Assembly (NCBI GenBank): GCA_046734415.1
Contig: JBKPRD010000134.1
Span: forward strand, 1 to 7,077
Source of the DNA: DATBLE01 sp046734415
GTDB lineage: Bacteria; Actinomycetota; Thermoleophilia; Gaiellales; Gaiellaceae
Direction: 5' to 3'
Length of the DNA stretch: 7,077 nt
The translations under genes were made by a program, and so were the position numbers. This document shows positions 1-4,938 of the stretch, one piece after another. Under the pieces are notes generated by a model that did no database searches, was not told the DNA's origin, and was given only the letters and a program-made list of their open reading frames with translations. Numbering within the stretch: position 1 is the stretch's first letter; every line of letters begins with the position of its first letter.

Positions 1-852
1 GGTCCCGATCTGGACGACGCTCCAGACGGCCGGGTAGATCGCCGCGACGAGCCCGATCGACGCGACGCTGGCGCCGTTCGCCGCCAGGAAGAGCGGAACG
101 AGACCCCAGGCAAGGCCGTCGTTCAGGTTGTTGACCAGTCCCGCCTGGGAGCACGCGCGCAGCGCCGGCTGGCGGTATGTCGCACGTGCAAATGCCTCAC
201 GGAACCGCGGCGGCGCTTGATCGGTTGGCGCGCTGTCGCGCGACTGCTCCAGTGCGACGTGACCGCTCGTGTCGCGGACGAAGAGAACCGAAAGGAGCAG
301 CCCGGCCACTGCGATCGCCGCGCCCGCGACAACCATGACGTCGCGAGGCGCGAACGTCGAGGCGAGCAAGCCAGTCAGCCCGGCGGCGAGCGCGACGCCG
401 CCGTAGCCGGCGGCCTCGTTCAGTCCCAGTGCGAAGCCGCGTCGTTTCGGACCGACAAGGTCGATCTTCATTACGACCGTCATCGACCATGCAAGTCCCT
501 GGTTCACGCCCAGCAGCACGTTCGCGGCGACGATCCAGCCCCAGCTGGGCGCGACGCCAATCAGGAGCGGGACGGGCAGCGCAACGACCCACCCGGCGAT
601 CAGGAGCCGACGCCGTCCGAAGCGCTCGGCGAGCGCGCCCGCGCCGAGGTTCGTAAACGCCTTGGCGATTCCGAAGGCGACGATGAACGACAAGACCGCC
701 GTGTCCGAATCGACATGGAAGTGCTCGCGCCCGACGAGCGGCAGCGTCGAGCGTTCGAGCCCGACCATCGCGCCGACGAACGCATTGACGGCGACCAGGA
801 GCGCGAACTGAGAAGCGTTCTCGCGCAGCCCTAACTGGACGCGCTTCGTCAC
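1..852 (-). CDS. MFS family transporter, C-terminus cut by window edge
   Basis: The frame is open for 284 codons and runs off the left edge, so the C-terminal part (about six membrane segments of a usual twelve) is missing. Hydrophobic stretches fall near residues 16-40, 52-70, 83-101, 106-128, 148-166 and 172-192. The major facilitator motif A loop (G-A-L-A-E-R-F-G-R-R, about 72-81) lies between the second and third segments. A charged cytoplasmic linker (193-230) then leads into the second half. The start is GTG at 852. Its bases also form the TGA stop of the upstream dioxygenase gene (GTGA, 849-852), which implies translational coupling and one transcript. Substrate cannot be read from sequence. 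Given its partner, export of a sulfur species, a metalloid or a methylated product is an inference only. No cysteine-rich or metal-binding loop is visible. Confidence 0.85.
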   Translation of the reverse strand, partial: MTKRVQLGLRENASQFALLVAVNAFVGAMVGLERSTLPLVGREHFHVDSDTAVLSFIVAFGIAKAFTNLGAGALAERFGRRRLLIAGWVVALPVPLLIGVAPSWGWIVAANVLLGVNQGLAWSMTVVMKIDLVGPKRRGFALGLNEAAGYGGVALAAGLTGLLASTFAPRDVMVVAGAAIAVAGLLLSVLFVRDTSGHVALEQSRDSAPTDQAPPRFREAFARATYRQPALRACSQAGLVNNLNDGLAWGLVPLFLAANGASVASIGLVAAIYPAVWSVVQIGT

Positions 853-1610
853 GCCTCGGCGAGCGTGCCGCCCGAGAGGTTCGCCGCGATGGTCGCGGCC
901 TGATGCTCGGGAGCGGGCGGCAGGTCTTCCAAGATCTCGGCGACGAAGGCATCCTCGTCGTGCACCTGCAGCGCCGGATTGAATCGCCGCTCGAATCCGA
1001 TCGTCGACGCAGGGTGGGCCGACAGGCCGCGACCGCAGACCGAGCCCGAGTAGTGCCCCGGATAGAGCAGGAGATAGTCGGGCAGCGCGAGCAGGCGCCC
1101 GGTCAGCGAGCGGTAGAGCGCCCGCGCGAGCTCTTCCGCCGATCCCGCGCCGTGCGCGTGCAGATCCGGCCGACCCGCGTCACCGACGAGCAGCGAGTCG
1201 CCGGTCAGGACGAACCAGGGCTCGTCGCCACGTACCCGGTCGGTCACGAGGTAGGTGTGATGCACGGGCGCGTGACCGGGGGTCGCGATTGCCTCGATCT
1301 CGGTGTTGCCGAGCACGACCCGCTCGTGATCCGCCAGCGCAACGTGTTCGAACTCGACACCCGCACCGGCTGGCAGGTACGCCGTCGCTCCGGTACGCCG
1401 GACGAGCTCCGGTAGGCCGGAAACGTGATCCGCATGCACATGCGTGTCCAGGACCGCAACGATCGGAGCACCCTGCGCGTCGGCCACGGCGATGTAGTCG
1501 TCGACGAGGTCGATGTGCGGATCGACGACCGCGAACTTCGAGTGCGTCTTGCAGCCGAAGAGATACGAGGCGCAGGCGGTCGAGTCGTTCAGCAGCTGGC
1601 GGAAGAACAT
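849..1610 (-). CDS. Metallo-beta-lactamase-fold protein, ETHE1/persulfide dioxygenase-like
   Basis: The product is 253 residues, close to the usual 230-260 of the ETHE1/sulfur dioxygenase group, which oxidises glutathione persulfide to sulfite with a single iron. Visible motifs are T-H-V-H-A-D-H (56-62; H57, H59, D61, H62), P-G-H-A-P-V-H-H (111-118; H113), T-G-D-S-L-L-V-G-D-A-G-R-P-D-L (136-150; D138) and L-Y-P-G-H (182-186; H186). These give the His/Asp set expected at the metal centre. The T-G-D-x-L...G-R-x-D segment is characteristic of persulfide dioxygenases rather than glyoxalase II. ATG 1610 was chosen because further upstream extension (to 1835) runs through the promoter and the divergent regulator gene. 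No Shine-Dalgarno is evident before 1610, so initiation may be leaderless. It is divergent from an ArsR-rhodanese regulator, and its stop overlaps the MFS start. It is probably controlled by that regulator. A generic MBL hydrolase (for example a lactonase) remains possible. Confidence 0.88.
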   Translation of the reverse strand: MFFRQLLNDSTACASYLFGCKTHSKFAVVDPHIDLVDDYIAVADAQGAPIVAVLDTHVHADHVSGLPELVRRTGATAYLPAGAGVEFEHVALADHERVVLGNTEIEAIATPGHAPVHHTYLVTDRVRGDEPWFVLTGDSLLVGDAGRPDLHAHGAGSAEELARALYRSLTGRLLALPDYLLLYPGHYSGSVCGRGLSAHPASTIGFERRFNPALQVHDEDAFVAEILEDLPPAPEHQAATIAANLSGGTLAEA

Positions 1611-1649
1611 GCTTGACAAGTTATCAAGTGTTCGCTTGAATAGCAATGG
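1611..1649. promoter_or_regulatory. Divergent control region with three alternating half-sites
   Basis: These 39 bp separate the leftward dioxygenase start (1610) from the rightward regulator start (1650). Three copies of one pentamer alternate in orientation: CTTGA (1612-1616), TCAAG (1624-1628) and CTTGA (1635-1639). They make two inverted repeats that share the middle half-site, with spacers of 7 and 6 nt. The sites lie across the -35, spacer and -10 of the rightward promoter. This is the layout expected for an autorepressing ArsR-type dimer that also controls the divergent gene. That this regulator binds here is inferred from position and symmetry, not shown. Confidence 0.6.
1613..1641 (+). 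promoter_or_regulatory. Predicted sigma70-type promoter of the regulator operon, leaderless
   Basis: A perfect -35 TTGACA (1613-1618) is followed by exactly 17 nt and a -10 TTGAAT (1636-1641; 4 of 6 consensus). A start site 7-9 nt after the -10 falls at 1648-1650, on the ATG at 1650. There is no Shine-Dalgarno before that ATG. Both facts point to a leaderless mRNA, common in Actinomycetota. The operator half-sites overlap both hexamers. Confidence 0.6.
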
Positions 1650-2315
1650 ATGGCCAAGGCAGCCCAGAAAAAGGCCCTGTTCGACGCGATCGCGATTATG
1701 GGCAAGGCGTTCTCGAGTCCGACGAGGCTTGAGCTCCTCGATCTTCTTGCACAGGCCCCGCGTACGGTCGACGAACTCGCGAACGCGAGCGGCCAGTCGA
1801 ACGCGAACGCGTCCCAGCACCTCCAGGCGCTGCACGCCGCCGGGTTGGTCACACGCGAGCGCGAAGGGACGAGCGTGCGCTACTCACTCGCCGGAGACGA
1901 GGCCCTCGCACTCTGGTTGGCCGTACGGAACGCCTCGGTGGCCCAGCTCGGCGAAGTTGAACGAGCTGCGCGCAACTACCTCGGCCCGGACGTCGAAACG
2001 ATCAGCCGCCAGGAGCTCGTCGAGCGCCTCGGCCGCGGCGACGTGGTACTCGTCGACGTGCGCCCACTGGCGGAATTCGAAGCCGGCCACATCGAAGGCG
2101 CGCTCTCGATCCCGATCGACGAGTTCGCCCAACGCTTGGCGGAACTCCCCGCGGAGCATGAGGTCGTCGCGTACTGCCGCGGCCCGTTCTGCGCGTACGC
2201 GCACGACGCCGTACGCCAGCTCCACACAGCTGGACGCGAGGCAAAGCGACTTGATGTCGGTTGGCCGGAATGGCGACTCGCCGGTCTGCCATCGGGGGAC
2301 ACCCGAGCCGCATAG
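1650..2315 (+). CDS. ArsR-family regulator fused to a rhodanese domain
   Basis: The product has 221 residues. An N-terminal ArsR/SmtB winged helix (about 8-95) carries a helix-turn-helix around 39-66 (T-V-D-E-L-A...N-A-S-Q-H-L) and a wing with R-E-R-E-G-T-S-V-R-Y-S-L (69-80). A rhodanese (sulfurtransferase) domain follows (about 117-215), with V-D-V-R-P-L-A-E-F-E-A-G-H-I-E-G-A (135-151), the Cys loop C-R-G-P-F-C (C176, C181) and G-W-P-E-W. Rhodaneses carry persulfide on the loop cysteine. There are no cysteines in the whole winged-helix part, so the classic ArsR metal or thiol site is absent and sensing probably resides in C176/C181. It begins at ATG 1650, with an overlapping ATG at 1646 out of frame. 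It is first in a five-gene operon and divergent from a persulfide-dioxygenase-like gene. The likely role is a repressor released by reactive sulfur or a related electrophile (inference). Confidence 0.92.
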   Translation: MAKAAQKKALFDAIAIMGKAFSSPTRLELLDLLAQAPRTVDELANASGQSNANASQHLQALHAAGLVTREREGTSVRYSLAGDEALALWLAVRNASVAQLGEVERAARNYLGPDVETISRQELVERLGRGDVVLVDVRPLAEFEAGHIEGALSIPIDEFAQRLAELPAEHEVVAYCRGPFCAYAHDAVRQLHTAGREAKRLDVGWPEWRLAGLPSGDTRAA

Positions 2316-2322
2316 ATGCTTG

Positions 2323-2757
2323 ATGTCCTGCTGTCGGCTACAGGCCCAGGTCGACGTTCCCCCGGAGACCCTCTGGGAACTGGTAGGGAACGTCGACCGC
2401 CACCCCGAGTGGTGGCCGCGTGTCGTCGATGTGCAGTGCGAGGGGCTCGAGCAGGGCTGCACCTACCGCCAGGTCTTTCAGTCACCGATGGGCGTCGTCA
2501 CAACCGATGTCTCTGTTGAACGGCTCGAGGGCTGCCACGAGCTCACGCTCCGCTGCTTGGACACCGGCACCTACGCCCACTGGCTCATGGCCGAGGCGCA
2601 GGGCGGCACGTTCCTGGACGTGGAGTTCGGACTTGACCCGCAGACGACGCGGACGCGGGTCTTCGACATGGTCGCCGGCAGGCGCTACTTCCGCCGCTGG
2701 CTCGAGGAATCCATCGATGCACTACGGACCGCCGCGGCAGAGAGGCCCGCGGCGTAG
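2323..2757 (+). CDS. SRPBCC-fold (polyketide cyclase/START-like) protein
   Basis: The product has 144 residues, typical of small SRPBCC/cyclase-dehydrase proteins, whose helix-grip fold binds hydrophobic or small ligands. The N-terminal strand and helix pattern Q-A-Q-V-D-V-P-P-E-T-L-W-E-L-V-G-N-V-D-R-H-P-E-W-W (7-31, written as separate residues) is diagnostic. The long C-terminal helix (about 112-138) is also present. It starts at ATG 2323, 7 nt after the regulator's stop. A weak ribosome site leaves an adjacent in-frame TTG (2320) possible. It has six cysteines (C3, C4, C39, C46, C71, C78), rather many for 144 residues. No catalytic residue can be assigned. Operon membership suggests it binds the pathway's substrate or product, or supports the methyltransferase, but this is inference. 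Confidence 0.85.
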   Translation: MSCCRLQAQVDVPPETLWELVGNVDRHPEWWPRVVDVQCEGLEQGCTYRQVFQSPMGVVTTDVSVERLEGCHELTLRCLDTGTYAHWLMAEAQGGTFLDVEFGLDPQTTRTRVFDMVAGRRYFRRWLEESIDALRTAAAERPAA

Positions 2758-2764
2758 GAAGGAG
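2758..2764 (+). promoter_or_regulatory. Strong Shine-Dalgarno for the dsrE-like gene
   Basis: GAAGGAG lies 5 nt before ATG 2770, directly after the TAG stop of the upstream gene. It is the clearest ribosome binding site in the operon and fixes this start. It suggests the DsrE-like protein is made in higher amount than its upstream neighbours. Confidence 0.75.
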
Positions 2765-2769
2765 ATCAG

Positions 2770-3129
2770 ATGGGACGAGTAGTGATCGGCTGCAAGCACG
2801 GCGACGAGAGTCCCGACTCTGTGGTCACGGCATATCTGACTGCAGGAGCTGCACTCGACCGCGGTGACGAGGTCGTCATGTGGCTCACCTCGGACGGCGT
2901 CAGGCTCGCCCTCGACGGCTACGTCGCGCCAATCCGCGAGGGGATGGAACCCCCCGTCCAGCGGGTCCACGATCAGTTCGTCGAAAAGGGTGGCCGCTTC
3001 TATGTGTGCCCGGTCTGCTTCAACGACCGCGAGCTGGACGAGAGCGAACTCGTGACCAACGCGGAGATGAAGGGCGCGTCGCCCCTGATGGAGTTCGTCG
3101 GCGACGGCGCGACGGTCTTCAACTACTGA
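2770..3129 (+). CDS. DsrE/DsrF-family sulfur-relay-like protein
   Basis: The product has 119 residues, the usual size of DsrE/TusD-type single-domain proteins. These carry sulfur as a persulfide on a conserved cysteine and pass it between partners. The N-terminal strand V-V-I-G-C-K-H-G (4-11), the helix with a central S-D-G-V-R-L-A-L (41-48) and the C-terminal motif Y-V-C-P-V-C (78-83) with a G-A-S-P-L-M-E-F-V region (102-110) match the family. Three cysteines are present: C8, C80 and C83. C80-P-V-C83 is the likely sulfur or redox site. Its TGA stop shares one base with the ATG of the methyltransferase gene (TGATG, 3127-3131), so the two are translationally coupled. With a rhodanese-fused regulator and a persulfide-dioxygenase-like protein nearby, a role in moving sulfane sulfur (or selenium) is plausible, though its partner is unknown. 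Confidence 0.82.
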   Translation: MGRVVIGCKHGDESPDSVVTAYLTAGAALDRGDEVVMWLTSDGVRLALDGYVAPIREGMEPPVQRVHDQFVEKGGRFYVCPVCFNDRELDESELVTNAEMKGASPLMEFVGDGATVFNY

Positions 3130-3923
3130 TGAGCGCCAAGGAGCTCCCAGTCGACGTCGATGTCCTCCGGGATGAGATCCAGAAGACGTACACCGATGTC
3201 TCTGCGCAGCCTGGCGAGGACTTCATCTTCCCCACCGGGCGCGGCTGGGCCGAGGATCTCGGCTATCCGCAACCCGAGCTCTCGAATGTTCCGGACGCCA
3301 CCGTCGGGAGCTTCGCGGGCGTTGCGAACCCGCACGTGCTCGGGCGGATCGAGGAGGGCGCAACCGTCCTCGACCTCGGCTGCGGTGCGGGCACTGACCT
3401 GCTGATCGCGGCGCAGATGGTCGGCACGGAAGGACACGTCATCGGGGTCGACATGACGCCGGCGATGCTCAAGGTCGCCGCCGCGAGCGCACGGGAAATG
3501 GGAGTCGGCGATCGAGTCGAGCTGCACGAGGGCCTGATCGAGCATCTCCCCCTCCCCGATGCCGAGGTCGACATCGTGATCTCGAATGGCGTGATCGACC
3601 TGGTGCCGGACAAGGATGCCGTCTGCGCCGAGATCGACCGCGTTCTCAAGCCGGGCGGACGACTCCAGTTCGCCGACGTTGTCATCCACACGGAGGTGTC
3701 TGAGGACGCGCGGAAACGCATCGAGCTCTGGACCGGGTGAATTGCGGGGGCGCTCCTCGAAGGGGAGCACGCCCGCCTGCTGGTTCAGCTGGGCTATACG
3801 GACATCAAGCAAGGAGATCTGGTCGATACCTACGGGCGCTCGTCCTCTGAGGACACGCGCCGCAAGGCGGCGAAGTTCGGCGCGATGGGATCGACCATCA
3901 GAGCAACCAAACCTCGGGGGTGA
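3129..3923 (+). CDS. ArsM/UbiE-like SAM methyltransferase, candidate selenoprotein (Sec204)
   Basis: Read through TGA 3738-3740, the product has 264 residues. SAM-binding motif I V-L-D-L-G-C-G-A-G-T-D (80-90), the acidic strand end G-V-D-M-T-P (106-111), S-N-G-V-I-D-L-V-P-D-K (152-162) and L-K-P-G-G-R-L (173-179) place it in the class I methyltransferases nearest to arsenite methyltransferases. The TGA is codon 204 in W-T-G-TGA-I-A-G-A-L-L-E, where ArsM-like relatives have Cys-[IV]-A-G-A-L. The following 60 residues keep family character, ending G-S-T-I-R-A-T-K-P. Two features favour selenocysteine over decay: a hairpin right after the TGA, and the second TGA (3921-3923) lying 3 nt from osmC. 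Terminating at the first TGA would leave a 186-nt hole in a compact operon. Unlike ArsM, the other arsenic-binding Cys positions are not Cys (G154; S-F-A-G in 61-64), so the acceptor may not be arsenite. A nonsense or sequencing error from TGC/TGT is the main alternative. Confidence 0.82.
3738..3740 (+). other. In-frame TGA predicted to encode selenocysteine
   Basis: This codon replaces the conserved Cys of the C-x-A-G-A-L motif in the methyltransferase. It is a one-base change from TGC/TGT. Coding-like sequence continues in the same frame for 60 codons, and a hairpin starts within 10 nt downstream. The Sec machinery (selA, selB, selC, selD) is not in this window, so decoding is inferred. Confidence 0.72.
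3748..3774 (+). promoter_or_regulatory. Candidate bacterial SECIS stem-loop
   Basis: The upper stem pairs CTCCTC (3753-3758) with GGGGAG (3762-3767) and includes one G-U pair. Its loop is GAA (3759-3761), with G first. A lower stem pairs GGGCG (3748-3752) with CGCCC (3770-3774), leaving C3768-A3769 bulged. The loop G is nucleotide 22 counting the U of UGA as 1. Bacterial SECIS elements have a short apical loop with a G among its first two bases at about this distance. An alternative lower-stem register (3744-3748 with 3772-3776) also exists. I see no bulged U like that of E. coli fdhF, though distant bacteria often lack it. The stem also encodes protein, so part of the pairing could be chance in GC-rich DNA. 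Confidence 0.62.
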
Positions 3924-3926
3924 GAG

Positions 3927-4442
3927 ATGGAGTCAATTCGAACCGCAATGGAAACGGCGTGCGCTCATCTGGCCGAGCACCCGGACGCCGCTATCTCGAC
4001 GGACGCCGCAGCGACCGCTGTGGGCGAAGGAGGCCTTCGCTTTCGCGTTGAAGGACCAAAGGGTGCTGTGGCGACCGACATGGCGACGTCGGTCGGAGGC
4101 GGCGCGAGCGCGCCGACTCCTGCGTGGCTGATGCGAGCGGCGTTGGCCTCGTGCGACGCAACCCTGATTGCGATGGAGGCGGCGCGTGACGGAGTCGAGC
4201 TGACCGACCTGAAGGTCACGGTCGACAGCGAATCGGACTTTCGCGGTGTGCTCGGAGTCGACGACTCCGTTCACGCCGGCCCGCGTTCAGTTCGCGTCTG
4301 CGTCGAAGTGGCCGCAGCCAACGCTTCGGACGATCAGCTGCGCGAAATCGTTCGTCGGGCGGAGCTGCGATCGCCGGTCCGCGACGCGATCGTGCGTGAG
4401 GTATCGATGGGGACGGAGATCGTTACTGGCGTAGCCGCCTGA
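3927..4442 (+). CDS. OsmC/Ohr-family protein
   Basis: The product has 171 residues, slightly longer than the usual 140-155. Family hallmarks are P-A-W-L-M-R-A-A-L-A-S-C-D-A-T-L-I (65-81) with the reactive cysteine C76, the V-E-L-T-D-L-K-V-T-V strand (90-99) and the C-terminal R-S-P-V-R-D-A (148-154). In typical OsmC/Ohr proteins, which reduce organic peroxides and react with persulfides, this last motif is C-P-V and supplies the second catalytic cysteine. Here it is S149. A one-cysteine mechanism, or a thiol carrier role, would follow. C125 lies in a strand (V-R-V-C-V-E-V) and is unlikely to be the resolving residue. The start is ATG 3927, 3 nt after the readthrough stop of the methyltransferase, with a GGGGG-TGAG stretch upstream serving as ribosome site. 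It is the last gene of the operon. Confidence 0.88.
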   Translation: MESIRTAMETACAHLAEHPDAAISTDAAATAVGEGGLRFRVEGPKGAVATDMATSVGGGASAPTPAWLMRAALASCDATLIAMEAARDGVELTDLKVTVDSESDFRGVLGVDDSVHAGPRSVRVCVEVAAANASDDQLREIVRRAELRSPVRDAIVREVSMGTEIVTGVAA

Positions 4443-4669
4443 GCCGAGCCCCGACACACCCGCGGGCGTCGTCACGAGCGCGATCAGGAAGGCACAAACG
4501 GCCCCGACGGGCCATTCCACGGCACGCAGCCAAGCTACACGCCACCCTGCCGCTTCCGTCGGAAGCCGGAGTCATCTACTTCCGCGGCGGTGGCCCATGG
4601 GTGGCCCCAACTATCGAAATGCAGCTGGTTCGAAACCACGAACCGCATAAGCGTGCGGTCCTGGACAAC
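4443..4669. other. Gene-free stretch after osmC with small inverted and direct repeats
   Basis: No coding region convinces here. Seen are a GGCCC/GGGCC stem (4500-4513, loop CGAC) that could end the osmC transcript but has no T run, a GCTTCC/GGAAGC hairpin (4552-4566), a direct repeat of GGTGGCCC (4589-4596 and 4600-4607), a TGGTT/AACCA hairpin (4626-4638) and an ACCGCA/TGCGGT hairpin (4642-4659). None has a clear function. The cluster of short repeats beside a tRNA remnant fits a site of past insertion. Confidence 0.45.
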
Positions 4670-4712
4670 GGGCCCGGCAGGATTCGAACCTGCGACCTAG
4701 GGATTAGAAGTC
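4670..4712 (-). tRNA. 3' half of a tRNA-Arg(TCT) gene; probable integration-site remnant
   Basis: Reading the minus strand, 4710-4704 is an anticodon loop CTTCTAA with anticodon TCT at 4708-4706. It is followed by a TCCCT 3' anticodon strand, an AGGTC variable loop, a perfect T arm (GCAGG, TTCGAAT, CCTGC) and the 3' acceptor strand CGGGCCC, ending at 4670. The 5' side of the anticodon stem should be AGGGA but only its last two bases fit. No D arm or 5' acceptor strand GGGCCCG lies in the preceding 60 nt. So this is a 3' half only, the part normally duplicated when a tyrosine-recombinase element integrates into a tRNA gene. In that model the chromosome lies on the low-coordinate side and element DNA on the high-coordinate side. 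A decayed tRNA gene is the alternative. Confidence 0.68.
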
Positions 4713-4938
4713 TGCGTCATGCAGCTTCTTCCAGGTCGGTTCACGTTTCGTGAGCGGGCACACGTTGGCTGAGGTCGGGACACATCTCGGCATTTCGGGA
4801 CACGCTCGGGACACAGTTAGCGCTCAGGGTGCCAGCCGCTGCGGCGCGATCGCCAACCCAGCCGCCGCGGGACGTTGGCTGGTCGCGCCGCCGGGCCCGA
4901 GACGGAGAGGCCGGACAGAGGTGAAGTGCTGCACGTGT
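4713..4938. other. Non-coding stretch between tRNA remnant and hypothetical gene
   Basis: Apart from the hairpin and phased repeats listed separately, I see no gene, RNA or promoter here. Open frames across it on either strand lack a ribosome site and have arginine- or proline-rich, shadow-like translations. Confidence 0.45.
4755..4815 (+). repeat. Four phased CGGGACAC-type direct repeats
   Basis: CGGGACAC[AG] occurs at 4776-4784, 4796-4804 and 4807-4815, with a related CGGGCACAC at 4755-4763. Start-to-start distances are 21, 20 and 11 nt, close to two, two and one helical turns. A TCACG/CGTGA hairpin (4741-4753) sits just before them. Next to a tRNA 3' half, arm-type binding sites of an integrase, or the end of a lost insertion element, are possible. 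No transposase or integrase gene is in the window. Confidence 0.5.

Noticed and set aside
217..834. A 205-residue forward frame opposite the MFS gene
   Set aside because: It is a highly charged shadow translation without ribosome site, while the opposite strand encodes a clear membrane transporter.
849..1835. Longer 328-residue version of the dioxygenase starting at 1835
   Set aside because: The extra 75 residues cross the promoter and the opposite strand of the regulator's DNA-binding domain, lack family similarity, and the family length fits the start at 1610.
1513..2757. A 414-residue forward reading frame that includes the SRPBCC protein
   Set aside because: Its first 270 residues are Ser/Arg/Thr-rich shadow of the dioxygenase and regulator genes. 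Only the part from 2323 has a fold.
3129..3740. Methyltransferase as a truncated protein or pseudogene ending at the first TGA
   Set aside because: The downstream frame is intact and family-like, the spacing to osmC is normal only with readthrough, and a hairpin follows the TGA. Decay is possible but less likely, as no other damage is seen.
2880..3740. Longer in-frame start for the methyltransferase inside the DsrE-like gene
   Set aside because: The extra N-terminus is arginine-rich shadow of the DsrE-like gene. ATG 3129, overlapping the upstream stop, is the natural start.
4670..4745. A complete tRNA-Arg gene or a tmRNA 3' end
   Set aside because: There is no matching 5' acceptor strand or D arm. 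The anticodon loop and the 5-nt variable loop indicate a tRNA half, not tmRNA.
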